The notes beneath the pieces were generated by a model that was given only the letters and a program-made list of their open reading frames with translations, made no database searches and was not told the DNA's origin. A program made the position numbers and the translations under genes. From Secundilactobacillus collinoides DSM 20515 = JCM 1123 (GTDB lineage: Bacteria; Bacillota; Bacilli; Lactobacillales; Lactobacillaceae), in the NCBI RefSeq assembly GCF_001435975.1, contig NZ_AYYR01000067.1, positions 1 to 64,000 on the forward strand: a DNA stretch of 64,000 nt, written 5' to 3'. Of the stretch, positions 24,756 to 33,682 are shown piece after piece (position 1 is the first letter of the stretch; each line of letters starts with the position of its first letter).

Positions 24756-26075
24756 ATGGAAACTCAACCATCCGCACTAACAGCTACAACCACGAAAACA
24801 ATGGAACGCGACCCTGTGAAAACGGTTATTTTAGCATCAATGATCGGGACCGCCATTGAATTTTTCGACTTTTACGCTTACGGAACCGCAGCCGCTACAT
24901 ATTTTCCAAAGGTATTCTTCCCAGAAGTAACCCCCACTATCGCCATGATTCTCAGTTTATTGACCTTCGGGGTGGCCTTTGTTGCCCGCCCATTGGGTTC
25001 CCTCATCTTCGGCCACTTCGGCGACAAACTCGGCCGGAAACGAACACTGGTTGTTTCCCTGCTTATCATGGGAATCTCCACCGTATTGATCGGTGTGTTA
25101 CCTGGCTTCGCAACTCTTGGCATGGCCTCCATTGCTCTTCTTTGTCTTTGCCGGTTCATCCAAGGTATCGGGCTCGGTGGCGAATGGTCAGGCGCCGTGC
25201 TAGTTGCCACTGAAAACGCACCAAAGAACAAACGGGCATTGTTTGGTGCTTTTCCTGAATTAGGTGCACCAATTGGTTTTTTCCTCTGTAACGGGCTTTA
25301 CTACATGCTTGAATCAAACCTGACGGCCTCACAGATGCAGGCCTTCGGTTGGCGTATTCCATTCCTCGCCTCAGCCGTTTTGGTTATCATCGGACTTTGG
25401 ATCCGTCACCGCTTATCTGAAACCCCGTTGTTCCGGTTGGCACAAAAGGAAAATACCGTTGCAAAGGCCCCACTCGCTAAGGTATTTAAGGAAAACTGGC
25501 GGCAGGTGCTGCAAGGTACCTTGACGATGTCCGTTTCCTATACGTTCTTCTTCCTATTGTCCCCCTGGTCGCTGAGTTACGCCACCACAGAATTGGGTTT
25601 TGCCAACAAGGAATGGTTATTGATGCTGATGGGATCGATCGTCGCTTTTGCAGCCATGATTCTATATTCATCCCTCATGGCTGATAAGTTCGGCCGAAAA
25701 AAAGTCCTGTTGCTCGGGACCGTTTTGATTGCCGCATTTGCCATGATTTTCCCATTCTTCCTGAATGGCAGCCACAACGTAGCCGGCGGTCTGTTCTTCT
25801 TAGTGGTTGGCTTCCTAGCAATGGGTGTTGTGTATGGTCCAGTGGCCGCACTGTTGCCAGAGTTGTTCCCAACCAGTACTAGATATTCGGGTGCCGGTAT
25901 CGCCTACAACGCATCAGTCATCGTTGGCGCAGCATTCGCCCCAACCTTAGCATCATGGCTGGTAGACCAGTGGGGCATCCACGCTGTGGGCTTCTATTTG
26001 GCGGTGATGGCGCTTGTTGCCTTTCTGGCTCTGTTGACTACTAAGGAAACGAAAGAGATGGATTATACAAAGTAA
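24756..26075 (+). CDS. MHS-family MFS transporter (metabolite:H+ symporter)
   Basis: This symporter has 439 residues and twelve helices. The family signature lies in GTAIEFFDFYAYGTAAATYF, and the loop 2-3 motif in FGHFGDKLGRKRTLV (GxxxDxxGRK type). MHS proteins carry organic acids, betaines or shikimate-like compounds with protons. The Ile/Val leader peptide upstream suggests a branched-chain amino acid, its 2-oxo acid or a precursor (inference). I chose ATG 24756 with GGAAGTG five bases ahead. Longer in-frame starts (24654, 24678) are possible, and a near-perfect GGAGGTGAT at 24650 is unexplained by the chosen start. Confidence 0.82.
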   Translation: METQPSALTATTTKTMERDPVKTVILASMIGTAIEFFDFYAYGTAAATYFPKVFFPEVTPTIAMILSLLTFGVAFVARPLGSLIFGHFGDKLGRKRTLVVSLLIMGISTVLIGVLPGFATLGMASIALLCLCRFIQGIGLGGEWSGAVLVATENAPKNKRALFGAFPELGAPIGFFLCNGLYYMLESNLTASQMQAFGWRIPFLASAVLVIIGLWIRHRLSETPLFRLAQKENTVAKAPLAKVFKENWRQVLQGTLTMSVSYTFFFLLSPWSLSYATTELGFANKEWLLMLMGSIVAFAAMILYSSLMADKFGRKKVLLLGTVLIAAFAMIFPFFLNGSHNVAGGLFFLVVGFLAMGVVYGPVAALLPELFPTSTRYSGAGIAYNASVIVGAAFAPTLASWLVDQWGIHAVGFYLAVMALVAFLALLTTKETKEMDYTK

Positions 26076-26085
26076 AGAGTGTGTA

Positions 26086-26353
26086 GCAAGGCGCCAAAGG
26101 GGCGGAGCATAAGGGACTCTGAGCCGAAAAGTCTGGGCCTGACTTTTTGGCTCAGAGTCCCTTATGCAGGAGCCCCTTGCCTTGCGAAACACGTTTCTGC
26201 AATAGAAAATAGAAGCGCGCCGTCTCAAACACACTTTTCAATAAAGTCAAAAGTCCGGGCCTGACTTTTCGGCTCAAAGTCTCTTATGCAGGAGCCCCTT
26301 GCCTTGCGAAACACGTTTTTGCAATAGAAAATAGAAGCGCGCCGTCTCAAACA
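26086..26353 (+). repeat. Tandem 122-bp repeat with a long inverted repeat
   Basis: The segment 26131-26232 recurs at 26253-26353 with only a few substitutions (period 122 bp). The first copy is preceded by a matching left arm. CATAAGGGACTCTGAGCC plus a further 8 bp (26108-26133) is complementary, but for one base, to 26141-26166, around a 7-bp loop. The outer parts (GCAAGGC, AAGGGGC) also pair. Copies share AGGAGCCCCTTGCCTTGCGA and GCAATAGAAAATAGAAGCGC. No frame is conserved through it. Confidence 0.85.
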
Positions 26354-26429
26354 ATTTCGTCACAATAACCTATAACCCGCGCCACAAGTATCCCTCAATA
26401 AACAAACACCAAGCGAAAAAGCAGTACAA

Positions 26430-26479
26430 AAACAGCGACCTCAAAACAGTGTACCTAACCCTGTTTTGAGGTCGCTTTT
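26430..26479. terminator. Terminator shared by the MHS and DUF3021 genes
   Basis: AGCGACCTCAAAACAG (26434-26449) is exactly complementary to CTGTTTTGAGGTCGCT (26461-26476), with flanking A and T runs. It serves the minus-strand LytTR operon and possibly the plus strand. The 26354-26429 stretch shows nothing. Confidence 0.85.
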
Positions 26480-26489
26480 GATTATCTTT

Positions 26490-26903
26490 TTAACGTTCCG
26501 CTTTATCTCGCTTCTGCAACTGTACGTTAATCGTTTCCGCAGTAAACCGAGCCTGCAAATACCATCCAAGCCAAACCGCAAAATAGACGGCTAAAAAGAT
26601 GATACCAAACCGGATCCAGTTACCAGGCACCAAAAACTGCCAGTGCATAACAGCATTCGCAATAAGAACTAGAACAAAGGTGGCAACAAAATGAATCGCT
26701 AATTGTTGAATGAACGATAACCGCTCACCATCGAACAACCTCGAAAACTGGCTAATGAGTGCCGACAAAACAAACAGACCGATTGTATTACTTGGGGTTG
26801 CCACAAATGCGCGCACCCCAAAGATAATCATCAAAAAGTACACCGTTGTCCCTGCCATAATACCGTACAAGCCCAATATCAAAGTTGTTTTTACTGTTTG
26901 CAT
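26490..26903 (-). CDS. DUF3021-family membrane protein
   Basis: This 137-residue protein has four helices and is encoded immediately after a LytTR regulator. That is the hallmark pairing of LytTR and DUF3021, in which the membrane protein is thought to inhibit the regulator. GAGGTGATC just before ATG 26903 decides the start over an in-frame ATG at 26924. The chosen start lies 11 bp after the LytTR stop. It is the last gene of the ABC-LytTR operon. Confidence 0.8.
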   Translation of the reverse strand: MQTVKTTLILGLYGIMAGTTVYFLMIIFGVRAFVATPSNTIGLFVLSALISQFSRLFDGERLSFIQQLAIHFVATFVLVLIANAVMHWQFLVPGNWIRFGIIFLAVYFAVWLGWYLQARFTAETINVQLQKRDKAER

Positions 26904-26913
26904 TTTGATCACC

Positions 26914-27366
26914 TCATAACCCAATGCTGTGCTTCAGTTCAGGCAGATACTTACGACTCACAGTCAGCTTCAAACCGTTTGCCATTTTTGCTGTCATGTT
27001 GCCGGAAAATTCTGCTTCAAGGGCCGTCAAAAAATCGATGTTAAGCGCAACACTGCGGCCAACGCGAACGAAAACCGGGTTCTGCAGGCGCGCCAGCATC
27101 GTTTTCAGCTGACCATTCACCTGATAGATCTTGTCGACCGTGTGCAGGGTAATGTGCTCACCAGTGACTTCGATAGCCACAATGTCTGCCGTTGCTAAAA
27201 TGACGACCTGATCATCCACGGTGATTGGCAGCACAGATGGATGACTGCCTAGTTGACTCAGCTGGTTCAGAAGCTGCGTGACATCCGGTGACAAGGCCGC
27301 TGCCCGGACCACGACCTCAACGTCATTGCCCGGGATCGTATTTGTCTGTTCAAACGAAACTTTCAT
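26914..27366 (-). CDS. LytTR-family DNA-binding regulator without receiver domain
   Basis: This protein has 150 residues. The C-terminal LytTR domain starts around residue 50 (DIVAIEVTGEHITLHTVDKIYQ) and includes FVRVGRSVALNIDFL and the terminal VSRKYLPELKHSIG. There is no phospho-acceptor domain, so it is not a classical response regulator. It is likely controlled by the DUF3021 protein encoded next. Candidate target repeats with 21-bp spacing lie upstream of the ABC ATPase gene that opens the operon. Confidence 0.88.
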   Translation of the reverse strand: MKVSFEQTNTIPGNDVEVVVRAAALSPDVTQLLNQLSQLGSHPSVLPITVDDQVVILATADIVAIEVTGEHITLHTVDKIYQVNGQLKTMLARLQNPVFVRVGRSVALNIDFLTALEAEFSGNMTAKMANGLKLTVSRKYLPELKHSIGL

Positions 27367-27473
27367 GCGCCTTGCCCCCCTTTTTTACAAATAATGTCGA
27401 CCTGAAACAATGCGGCATTATAGGTTAACTGGCAAGGTATCCCCCACGTGACTGAATGTTTGCCCGCCACGCA

Positions 27474-28340
27474 CTAAATTCTCACCATAACTTGCTTTCT
27501 GCTCCGTCGCATCAACAACAGCGCGACAATCACAAAACCGATTAGAAACGCAATCATTACACCGTATACATCATTTAATGATAATACTGATTCCCACTTA
27601 AGTCGAACCCCAAATGCAGTCTCAAAAGCCATTTTTTGACCTTGTACAGCGCCGTTAAACTTATCGGTTAACGCTGTTTTCATTAATAGTTGCCGGTAAA
27701 TGGCAGCATCATAGGGTGCCGGTGTCAGTTTCATCAATGTTTGCGCAGAACTGGGTACTGAGTCAATTGGAATATAGACTCCCGCGAAGAATCCCGCTGC
27801 GGTCCCGACAATGGTGCCCAATTTGCCCAGAGTGTCGACCCGTTTGACGAAGCTTAAACATAGTAAGCTAAACGCGGTCCAAACCAAACTGCTGAACCCG
27901 GCGATACCTATTAACTGCGGTGTTAGTTCCCAGGGAATGCTCAGGCCATCAACCATCGCGAAATAGGCGTACATCAGAATCGCCATCACGAGTTGCATCA
28001 GCCAGCCAATAATAAACGCGCTCACAAGGTAAGCCGTCTGAAGCTGCCAGTACGCGAGCTTAGTCATCAAGAAATCGGCCAAAGTACCCGTTTCGCGATC
28101 ATGAATCATCTGACTTAAGGCGTTTAACGTGGTGGTTACGGCGGTCACCGTCAGCGTACCGCTTATGACCCAGGGATCCAGAACCGCAGACTTGCCAGAG
28201 AAAGTCAGCGAACTCGCCATATTCATTTTTAGGAAAACGATGTAGAGCACGAAGGAAATCAGCGCACCTAAAACTGAAAAAAACAGGTTACTGCCACTCG
28301 TGAAAAACAGTTGTAAATTGCGCTTAATAAAGCCGAACAT
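27474..28340 (-). CDS. ABC-2 type transporter permease
   Basis: This 288-residue membrane subunit has six helices. It carries the ABC-2 export family pattern (NALSQMIHDRETGTLADFL; GVYIPIDSVPSSAQTLMKLTPAPY). It begins one base after the stop of the ATPase gene, so the two form an exporter. The substrate is unknown; such transporters with LytTR regulators often concern bacteriocin-like or antibiotic stress. A 107-bp gap separates it from the LytTR gene. Confidence 0.82.
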   Translation of the reverse strand: MFGFIKRNLQLFFTSGSNLFFSVLGALISFVLYIVFLKMNMASSLTFSGKSAVLDPWVISGTLTVTAVTTTLNALSQMIHDRETGTLADFLMTKLAYWQLQTAYLVSAFIIGWLMQLVMAILMYAYFAMVDGLSIPWELTPQLIGIAGFSSLVWTAFSLLCLSFVKRVDTLGKLGTIVGTAAGFFAGVYIPIDSVPSSAQTLMKLTPAPYDAAIYRQLLMKTALTDKFNGAVQGQKMAFETAFGVRLKWESVLSLNDVYGVMIAFLIGFVIVALLLMRRSRKQVMVRI

Positions 28341-28341
28341 T

Positions 28342-29235
28342 CTAACGGATCTCCTTTCCTGTCAGCGCCAAGAAGATGGTATTCATGTCACCTTCGTGGC
28401 TATCAAATTGACTGATCAGTTTGCGATATTTGACTAAGGTGTCAATGCTGGTCTGCGCATCCGGGACCGTCAACGTCACTTTATCTTCTTCTAATTGAGC
28501 AGCATACCCGTCTTGTTGAAGATTCGTCAGCAGCGTTTCTGGTGATGGTGAACACAGCGTCATTTCAACCTGAGCGTACTCGTGTTTAAGTTGCGCCACC
28601 GAATCTGCTGCAATCACTTCACCATGGTCGATCACGTAAACGTAATCAGCGTCCTCAGCTTCTTCTAGATAGTGAGTCGTTAAGATGACCGTCATCTTCA
28701 ACTCCTTGCGTAGCTGATGGATCACCTGCCAGATAACCGTTCTCGTTTGAATATCTAACCCAGTGGACGGTTCGTCAAGAATCAGCAGTTTGGGACGATT
28801 GATCATTGCCCGGGAAATATCGACCCGCCGTCGCTGTCCACCGGAGAGGGTGCCATAACGTTGATCAAGTAACGATGTCAGGCCTAAGTCATGAATGATC
28901 CTATCCAACCAGCTCTGCTGCACATTCGGATACATGGAGGCCCGCAACTTTAAATTTTGGCGCACGGTTAACTGCTCATCCAACACGCCGTATTGAAAAA
29001 CGACACCAATCTGCTGCCGATAAGCGAGTGTCTCCGGGGTAAGGTCACCCAGTGTGATTTGCCCGCTCGTCGGTTGAGTCAACCCCGTCAGCATACCCAC
29101 TGTGGTGGATTTACCCGCACCGTTAGGCCCCAGAAACGCAATGAATTTATTCGCTGGAATCTGCATGTTGAGGTGGTTGACTGCCACCTTTGTTTGAAAC
29201 GTTTTTGTCAGTTCACTGATGATTAGATCAGGCAT
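28342..29235 (-). CDS. ABC transporter ATP-binding protein
   Basis: This DrrA/CcmA-type ATPase has 297 residues. The landmarks are Walker A GPNGAGKSTTVGML, signature LSGGQRRRVDISRAM, Walker B LLILDEPSTGLD and the switch histidine in TTHYLEEAE. A C-terminal extension of about 80 residues is typical of this subfamily. Two ATGs are possible (29244 and 29235). GGGAG abuts the first, so I chose the second. It is the first gene of the operon ATPase-permease-LytTR-DUF3021. Confidence 0.87.
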   Translation of the reverse strand: MPDLIISELTKTFQTKVAVNHLNMQIPANKFIAFLGPNGAGKSTTVGMLTGLTQPTSGQITLGDLTPETLAYRQQIGVVFQYGVLDEQLTVRQNLKLRASMYPNVQQSWLDRIIHDLGLTSLLDQRYGTLSGGQRRRVDISRAMINRPKLLILDEPSTGLDIQTRTVIWQVIHQLRKELKMTVILTTHYLEEAEDADYVYVIDHGEVIAADSVAQLKHEYAQVEMTLCSPSPETLLTNLQQDGYAAQLEEDKVTLTVPDAQTSIDTLVKYRKLISQFDSHEGDMNTIFLALTGKEIR

Positions 29236-29265
29236 GTCGTTCATCTCCCAATAGTTTTAATGGTC

Positions 29266-29340
29266 TTAGCATACCGACTAATGAATGGGTTGTCTCAGAC
29301 TGGCCAATGAGTGGTCGAAATTGCGGGATAAGTGGTTCAA
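29266..29340 (-). promoter_or_regulatory. Candidate LytTR direct repeats and promoter of the ABC operon
   Basis: On the minus strand ACCACTTAT, ACCACTCAT and ACCCATTCAT follow each other at steps of 21 and 25 bp (within 29281-29336). LytTR proteins bind ~9-bp direct repeats two helical turns apart. GAGACA, 17 bp and TATGCT form a weak promoter that overlaps the third repeat. Confidence 0.5.
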
Positions 29341-29484
29341 ATGACCTGGTATAGCTTGCCTGCAGAATGAGAATCAGCAACGCGTTATTTATTTCAAATA
29401 AATGCACTTAATTTAAAACAATTCGGGCGTCACAAGCGTATGTATTGATAGCTGCAAAAAATATCGTTTAAAAGGAGTGCTCAC

Positions 29485-29898
29485 ATGTCAGTAAAAGATT
29501 ATGTCGTTAAATCTTACCAAATGACTAGGGTTGAAGAAGAACGCCAGCCATGGGAACAACGAGTCACTGAAACACGCTACCGGGTGTTCGACCTTGAAGG
29601 CAACCTGGTCGACGATGCACAGGGGTACGGTTACAAATCTGCTCGTAACGCCCACATCGGCTATTCTTATAAGCGTCAGCCCGAACATCAAAAAACCGAT
29701 AAGAAACTCAAACGGCTCGTCCGCAGTTGGTGTCACAAACATGCTGACGTGGCGGCCAGTATTGAAGTTTACGTGTTTGACACACTAAAAAGCGGTCAAA
29801 CTCTCACCGTCCTAGAAGAAAAGGCTTTATTTGAAGGTCTTACCGCTAAAATGTCAGATGTGCCGTTTACGGCTGCCGACTATTTTAAGTACCGCTAA
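29485..29898 (+). CDS. Hypothetical protein
   Basis: I do not recognise this 137-residue protein. It is soluble and strongly charged, with many Lys/Arg and Tyr residues and no signal peptide or helix. The first half (TRYRVFDLEGNLVDDAQGYG) looks beta-rich and the second half helical. AAAAGGAG at a good distance from the ATG and codon use like its neighbours support translation. A TetR gene follows after 65 bp on the same strand. Confidence 0.6.
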   Translation: MSVKDYVVKSYQMTRVEEERQPWEQRVTETRYRVFDLEGNLVDDAQGYGYKSARNAHIGYSYKRQPEHQKTDKKLKRLVRSWCHKHADVAASIEVYVFDTLKSGQTLTVLEEKALFEGLTAKMSDVPFTAADYFKYR

Positions 29899-29963
29899 TG
29901 GCGGTACTATTTCCCGGGAAATTAACCGTGTCGTCAATTCTAATGAAGTGAGGTATACCCTAA

Positions 29964-30518
29964 ATGACACTAACATTGAAACAACAGCGAACAAAATTGG
30001 ACATCATCAAGACCATGAACAGCATGTTAAAAACAACCCCCTTCGATCAGATTACGATCAACGTAATTTGTCAAAAAGCGTTCATTCACCACTCGACTTT
30101 TTACCGCTACTTTGCAGATAAATATGACCTGTTAGGGGGCGTATTGACCCTGATCTGCGCACCGATTCGAGAAGAGCTGACCAAGGGCATTTCGTTAATG
30201 ACTACAATCACGCATATTGTCACTAGCAATCAAGCCCAGTTTCGCAATATGACCCGAAAAAATAAGCGTGCGGCAATTTATCCCGACCTGACACAAATTA
30301 TTGCCTCAATCTTAAAAAAGGCACTTTTAAACACTGTCCGCCACCCGCTGATTGACCGGTTAAGTCAAACCAGTGAACCCGACTTGATGGCCTTTGCATA
30401 TGCTGGCATGTTTGTCGGCATTATTCAAAAATGGAACGAAACGCCGGGCACTCCAAGAGTGGGGGCATTTAGTGCAAACTTCAAAGCGGATTTGCTTGCA
30501 CTTTCCAGTACCCTATAG
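29964..30518 (+). CDS. TetR/AcrR-family regulator
   Basis: This 184-residue protein has a TetR helix-turn-helix at the N-terminus (ITINVICQKAFIHHSTFYRYF, with STFYRYF the signature) and a C-terminal helical domain of the TetR_C_7/8 type found in Lactobacillales. GTGAGG lies 13 bp before the ATG. The target is unknown; the preceding hypothetical gene may be co-transcribed. Confidence 0.82.
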   Translation: MTLTLKQQRTKLDIIKTMNSMLKTTPFDQITINVICQKAFIHHSTFYRYFADKYDLLGGVLTLICAPIREELTKGISLMTTITHIVTSNQAQFRNMTRKNKRAAIYPDLTQIIASILKKALLNTVRHPLIDRLSQTSEPDLMAFAYAGMFVGIIQKWNETPGTPRVGAFSANFKADLLALSSTL

Positions 30519-30547
30519 AAAAAGCGCGCCAACAGCGCGCTATTTTT
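30517..30547. terminator. Convergent terminator, TetR and VOC genes
   Basis: AGCGCGC and GCGCGCT around a 5-nt loop, with A5 and T5 flanks. It overlaps the last codons of the minus-strand VOC gene. Confidence 0.8.
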
Positions 30548-30905
30548 GGTCAGCTTTAGCAATCACATAGTAATTACCATCTGGATCCTGAAAGTTGAAT
30601 GTTAGCTGACCGCCGACATCCGTAATGTCGCCAGCAGATTTCAGTTTGGCATGCAATGCCTCGAAATCGTCTCGAAAAATCATCAAGGATGGCCCGGTGG
30701 TACCTAAGACTTCCGGTGAATATTTTTTGATGAACGCCTTGCTGAATAACGAAAATTCAACCTCATCCGATACCGCCAATGTCTCGTTCTGTGACCCATC
30801 TGGTAACGCATTACTGCTGACTAGTTTGGCATTTAAATTGGACTGCCAGAATTGACTGTTTGCCGCTACGTCATCCACGTAGAGCATAATTCTTGTTTTG
30901 GCCAT
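30540..30905 (-). CDS. VOC-family (glyoxalase/dioxygenase-like) protein
   Basis: This single vicinal-oxygen-chelate domain has 121 residues: MLYVDDVAANSQFWQSNL at the start and FNFQDPDGNYYVIA at the end, typical of the PhnB/glyoxalase-like group. The metal-binding His/Glu pattern is not complete, so it could be a binding protein rather than an enzyme. AAGGGGGAT precedes the ATG. Confidence 0.78.
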   Translation of the reverse strand: MAKTRIMLYVDDVAANSQFWQSNLNAKLVSSNALPDGSQNETLAVSDEVEFSLFSKAFIKKYSPEVLGTTGPSLMIFRDDFEALHAKLKSAGDITDVGGQLTFNFQDPDGNYYVIAKADQK

Positions 30906-30962
30906 ATTTAAATCCCCCTTTTTCTAACCACAGTATACAGGAAATTTACCGTCATTCGTCAA

Positions 30963-30995
30963 AAAAAGTACCGCCCATCCAAGCGGTACTTAAAA
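30963..30995 (-). terminator. Terminator of pepN
   Basis: AAGTACCGC pairs with GCGGTACTT around an 8-nt loop. Seven T follow on the minus strand, 20 bp past the pepN stop. Confidence 0.85.
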
Positions 30996-31010
30996 CATGT
31001 TTTTATTAAC

Positions 31011-33542
31011 TTAATTAGCGGTAGTTATTGCCTGGTTAACAGCGGTCTTTTCAGCTTCAATCAACGCAACACGACTGGTGATCACTTTGATATCCATGGT
31101 AATTTCACGAGTCATTCCTGGTGTTGGCAATTTCGGTTCAAAGAAGGCCTTAAACTCTGCCAATCGTTCCGGCGTCCGGAAGATACCGGTAATGACGGTG
31201 ATGTAGGTCGTAAATTCCATGTCACCGCCAACCGTATCATCCAACCATTGCCAGTCATTACGAATCCAGTCCCAAGCAGCCTGTTCACCCTTTTCATTGG
31301 CTAACACACCACGGAACCAGCCACGTAAGTCTTGCGGTTTAATGGTATCGGCGTCCTCAAACTTGCCAATTAATTTGGTAATCAAATTAGCGTCTGGTGT
31401 ACTGGTCAGCGCACCGCGAATATCATTCTTATAGCTGGCATCCGATGTTGATCGATAATCAGCTAGTAACTGGTCAAAAAGCGTTTCATTACCGAAATGC
31501 TTGATTTCATTGGCCAGAATAAAGCCCCGTGTATCGGCTGGTAACTCGGCCAATTTATCAGCATTGGTGGCAAACAGCTTATGGGCATCCGCGATGACAT
31601 CCTTGTTCTGTGCGTACAATGCGGCGCTTAACACATATGGCCGTGTTAGCTGATCATCATTAGATTCGCCCTTTTGTGCGGTCCAACCCAACCGTGCCAC
31701 CTGGTCGGCACTCAATTTGTTGAAGAATGCCTGTAATTGCTTTTCTTCAGCGGATTCCGGATCAACAAATTTCTTTAAATTACCAGCAACTTGGTACAAA
31801 GCTGTATTGACAACAGCCCGCTTGCTAGCAGCAAATTGAGTCAGTAACGGCACAACAGCTGCGTACGAAATCTGACGGCCCTCAGCCAATAAGCGCTGGT
31901 CTTGCAGAATTTGCAGCTGTGAAATGGCATCCAGTGAAGCCGCGTCCTTTAAAATGTCAGTCAGCAACGTATCATCGTACTTCACAATAAAGTGGGAATT
32001 GTTGCCGACATTGACACGAAACGGTTTGCCGCTGGCTGCACGTAGTTGTGCGTAGTCGCCCAAGACAACCGTTTTATCTTTAAAAATTTCCGGAGCAGCA
32101 TCATAGTTGCTGTTTAACGGAATTTGCCAAAGGTGACCGGCTTCCTTACCGTCACCAACAAAGAACTGATCCTGTGACAGGGTTAATTGCCCGTCATTGA
32201 CCGTTGCAGTCACCACTGGGTAGCCGGGTTGTTCCAACCAGGAATTCATAATTGCGCCGACATCTAAACCAGAAGCGTCACCCAATGCGGCCCAAAGATC
32301 GGCACCGGTCGCGTTGCCGTACTTATGTGTGGCAAAGTAAGCTTTCAACCCCTTCCGTAACGCGTCATCACCCAACAGTGCGCGAACCATGACCAGCATC
32401 CGAGCACCCTTTGCGTAAACGATGGCACTGTCAAATAAGGAGTCGATCTCAGCCGGATCCTCAACTTGAACGTGAACCGATTGAACACCATCCGTTGCGT
32501 CTCGGTTTAGTGCCATTGGCGCCTCAGAAGTCTGGAACAGTTCCCAGATGTGCCAATCGGGTTCAATGGCATCTACGGCCACGTATTCCATCATGTTGGC
32601 AAAGGATTCGTTGAGCCATAGGTCGTCCCACCATTTCATAGTCACAAGATCCCCGAACCACTGGTGCGCTAATTCATGGGCGATAACCGTGGCCACCAGT
32701 TGCTTCATATCAAGCGAGGTGTTGTCAGGATCAAGTGTCAAGTAGGCTTCACGATAAGTCACGAGGCCCCAGTTCTCCATGGCACCGGCTGAAAAATCAG
32801 GCAGTGCCAATTGCCATGAATGTGGGAGCGGATACGGTGTTTGATAAAAGTCCTCGTAAAACTCAATCGACCGTTTTGCGATATCTAGCGCAAAATCCAA
32901 CTCTTTTGGTTGGTGCGCCTTGGTAGCAAACACACCAACCTCAACACCGCTCTTCGTTTTGGTCGTCTTGCTCTGCAGGTCACCAAACGCAAAGGCAATC
33001 AAGTAAGTTGACATCCGAACGGTGGTGTCAAAGTAGTGCACGCCGTTTTCTTCACGCTTCTCCGGCATGTTAGCGATAATCGTTTCACCTGGTTGTTCAT
33101 CGAACTTGATGGCGAGGTCAAAGGTTGCCTTTGCTTCCGGTTCATCCACTGATGGGAAGGCTTGACGGGCAAAGGTCGTTTCAAATTGCGTCCCAATGAT
33201 CTGTTTTTTCTCGCCGTTTAGCTCATAGTAGGATGGGTAAATGCCCATCATTGAATCAGTCAACGGGGCGGTGTAGTCGATTGAAAGCGTTGTTTCACCT
33301 GTCTGCGGTAACGTGATATGAATGGCTTCATTATCGTTATCTGTGGAGAAAGTTACGGGTTTGCCATCAGCTGTGACGGCCTTAATGGTCATAAATTTCT
33401 GGTGAATCAAGACGGTGGTTTCCTTCGCGTCACCCGTAATGGTTGACGTCCCAGAAATCAGTTTCGTGGCACGATTCACATCAATGTATAAATTGTAATG
33501 CGCCGGTTGAAATGTTTCATAAAAGTGTTTTAACGCTGTCAT
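31011..33542 (-). CDS. pepN: Aminopeptidase N (lysyl aminopeptidase)
   Basis: This M1 zinc metallopeptidase removes N-terminal residues from peptides and is central to casein-peptide use in lactic acid bacteria. The exopeptidase motif is GAMENWGL. The zinc site is HELAHQWFGD, with the third ligand in LWLNESFA. At 843 residues it equals the known lactobacillar PepN length. I chose ATG 33542 (MTALKHFYETF) after GAGGGGG instead of the in-frame start at 33572. It is monocistronic with its own terminator. Confidence 0.95.
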   Translation of the reverse strand: MTALKHFYETFQPAHYNLYIDVNRATKLISGTSTITGDAKETTVLIHQKFMTIKAVTADGKPVTFSTDNDNEAIHITLPQTGETTLSIDYTAPLTDSMMGIYPSYYELNGEKKQIIGTQFETTFARQAFPSVDEPEAKATFDLAIKFDEQPGETIIANMPEKREENGVHYFDTTVRMSTYLIAFAFGDLQSKTTKTKSGVEVGVFATKAHQPKELDFALDIAKRSIEFYEDFYQTPYPLPHSWQLALPDFSAGAMENWGLVTYREAYLTLDPDNTSLDMKQLVATVIAHELAHQWFGDLVTMKWWDDLWLNESFANMMEYVAVDAIEPDWHIWELFQTSEAPMALNRDATDGVQSVHVQVEDPAEIDSLFDSAIVYAKGARMLVMVRALLGDDALRKGLKAYFATHKYGNATGADLWAALGDASGLDVGAIMNSWLEQPGYPVVTATVNDGQLTLSQDQFFVGDGKEAGHLWQIPLNSNYDAAPEIFKDKTVVLGDYAQLRAASGKPFRVNVGNNSHFIVKYDDTLLTDILKDAASLDAISQLQILQDQRLLAEGRQISYAAVVPLLTQFAASKRAVVNTALYQVAGNLKKFVDPESAEEKQLQAFFNKLSADQVARLGWTAQKGESNDDQLTRPYVLSAALYAQNKDVIADAHKLFATNADKLAELPADTRGFILANEIKHFGNETLFDQLLADYRSTSDASYKNDIRGALTSTPDANLITKLIGKFEDADTIKPQDLRGWFRGVLANEKGEQAAWDWIRNDWQWLDDTVGGDMEFTTYITVITGIFRTPERLAEFKAFFEPKLPTPGMTREITMDIKVITSRVALIEAEKTAVNQAITTAN

Positions 33543-33682
33543 AATTGACCCCCTCGAGATTATTGGTTTCATTATACAACAGTGTGTCGATGAAGTTCGC
33601 CCTGCTGACTACAAAACGAGGCTGTGCCAAAAGGCCATCTATGCAATAGGATCGTTATTTAAGCACGGTCTGGTTAACCAAC

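Noticed and set aside
26131-26353. Repeats possibly forming a CRISPR array
   Set aside because: Only two long (about 100-bp) near-identical units with a 122-bp period and internal self-complementarity. There are no short repeats with unique spacers and no cas genes.
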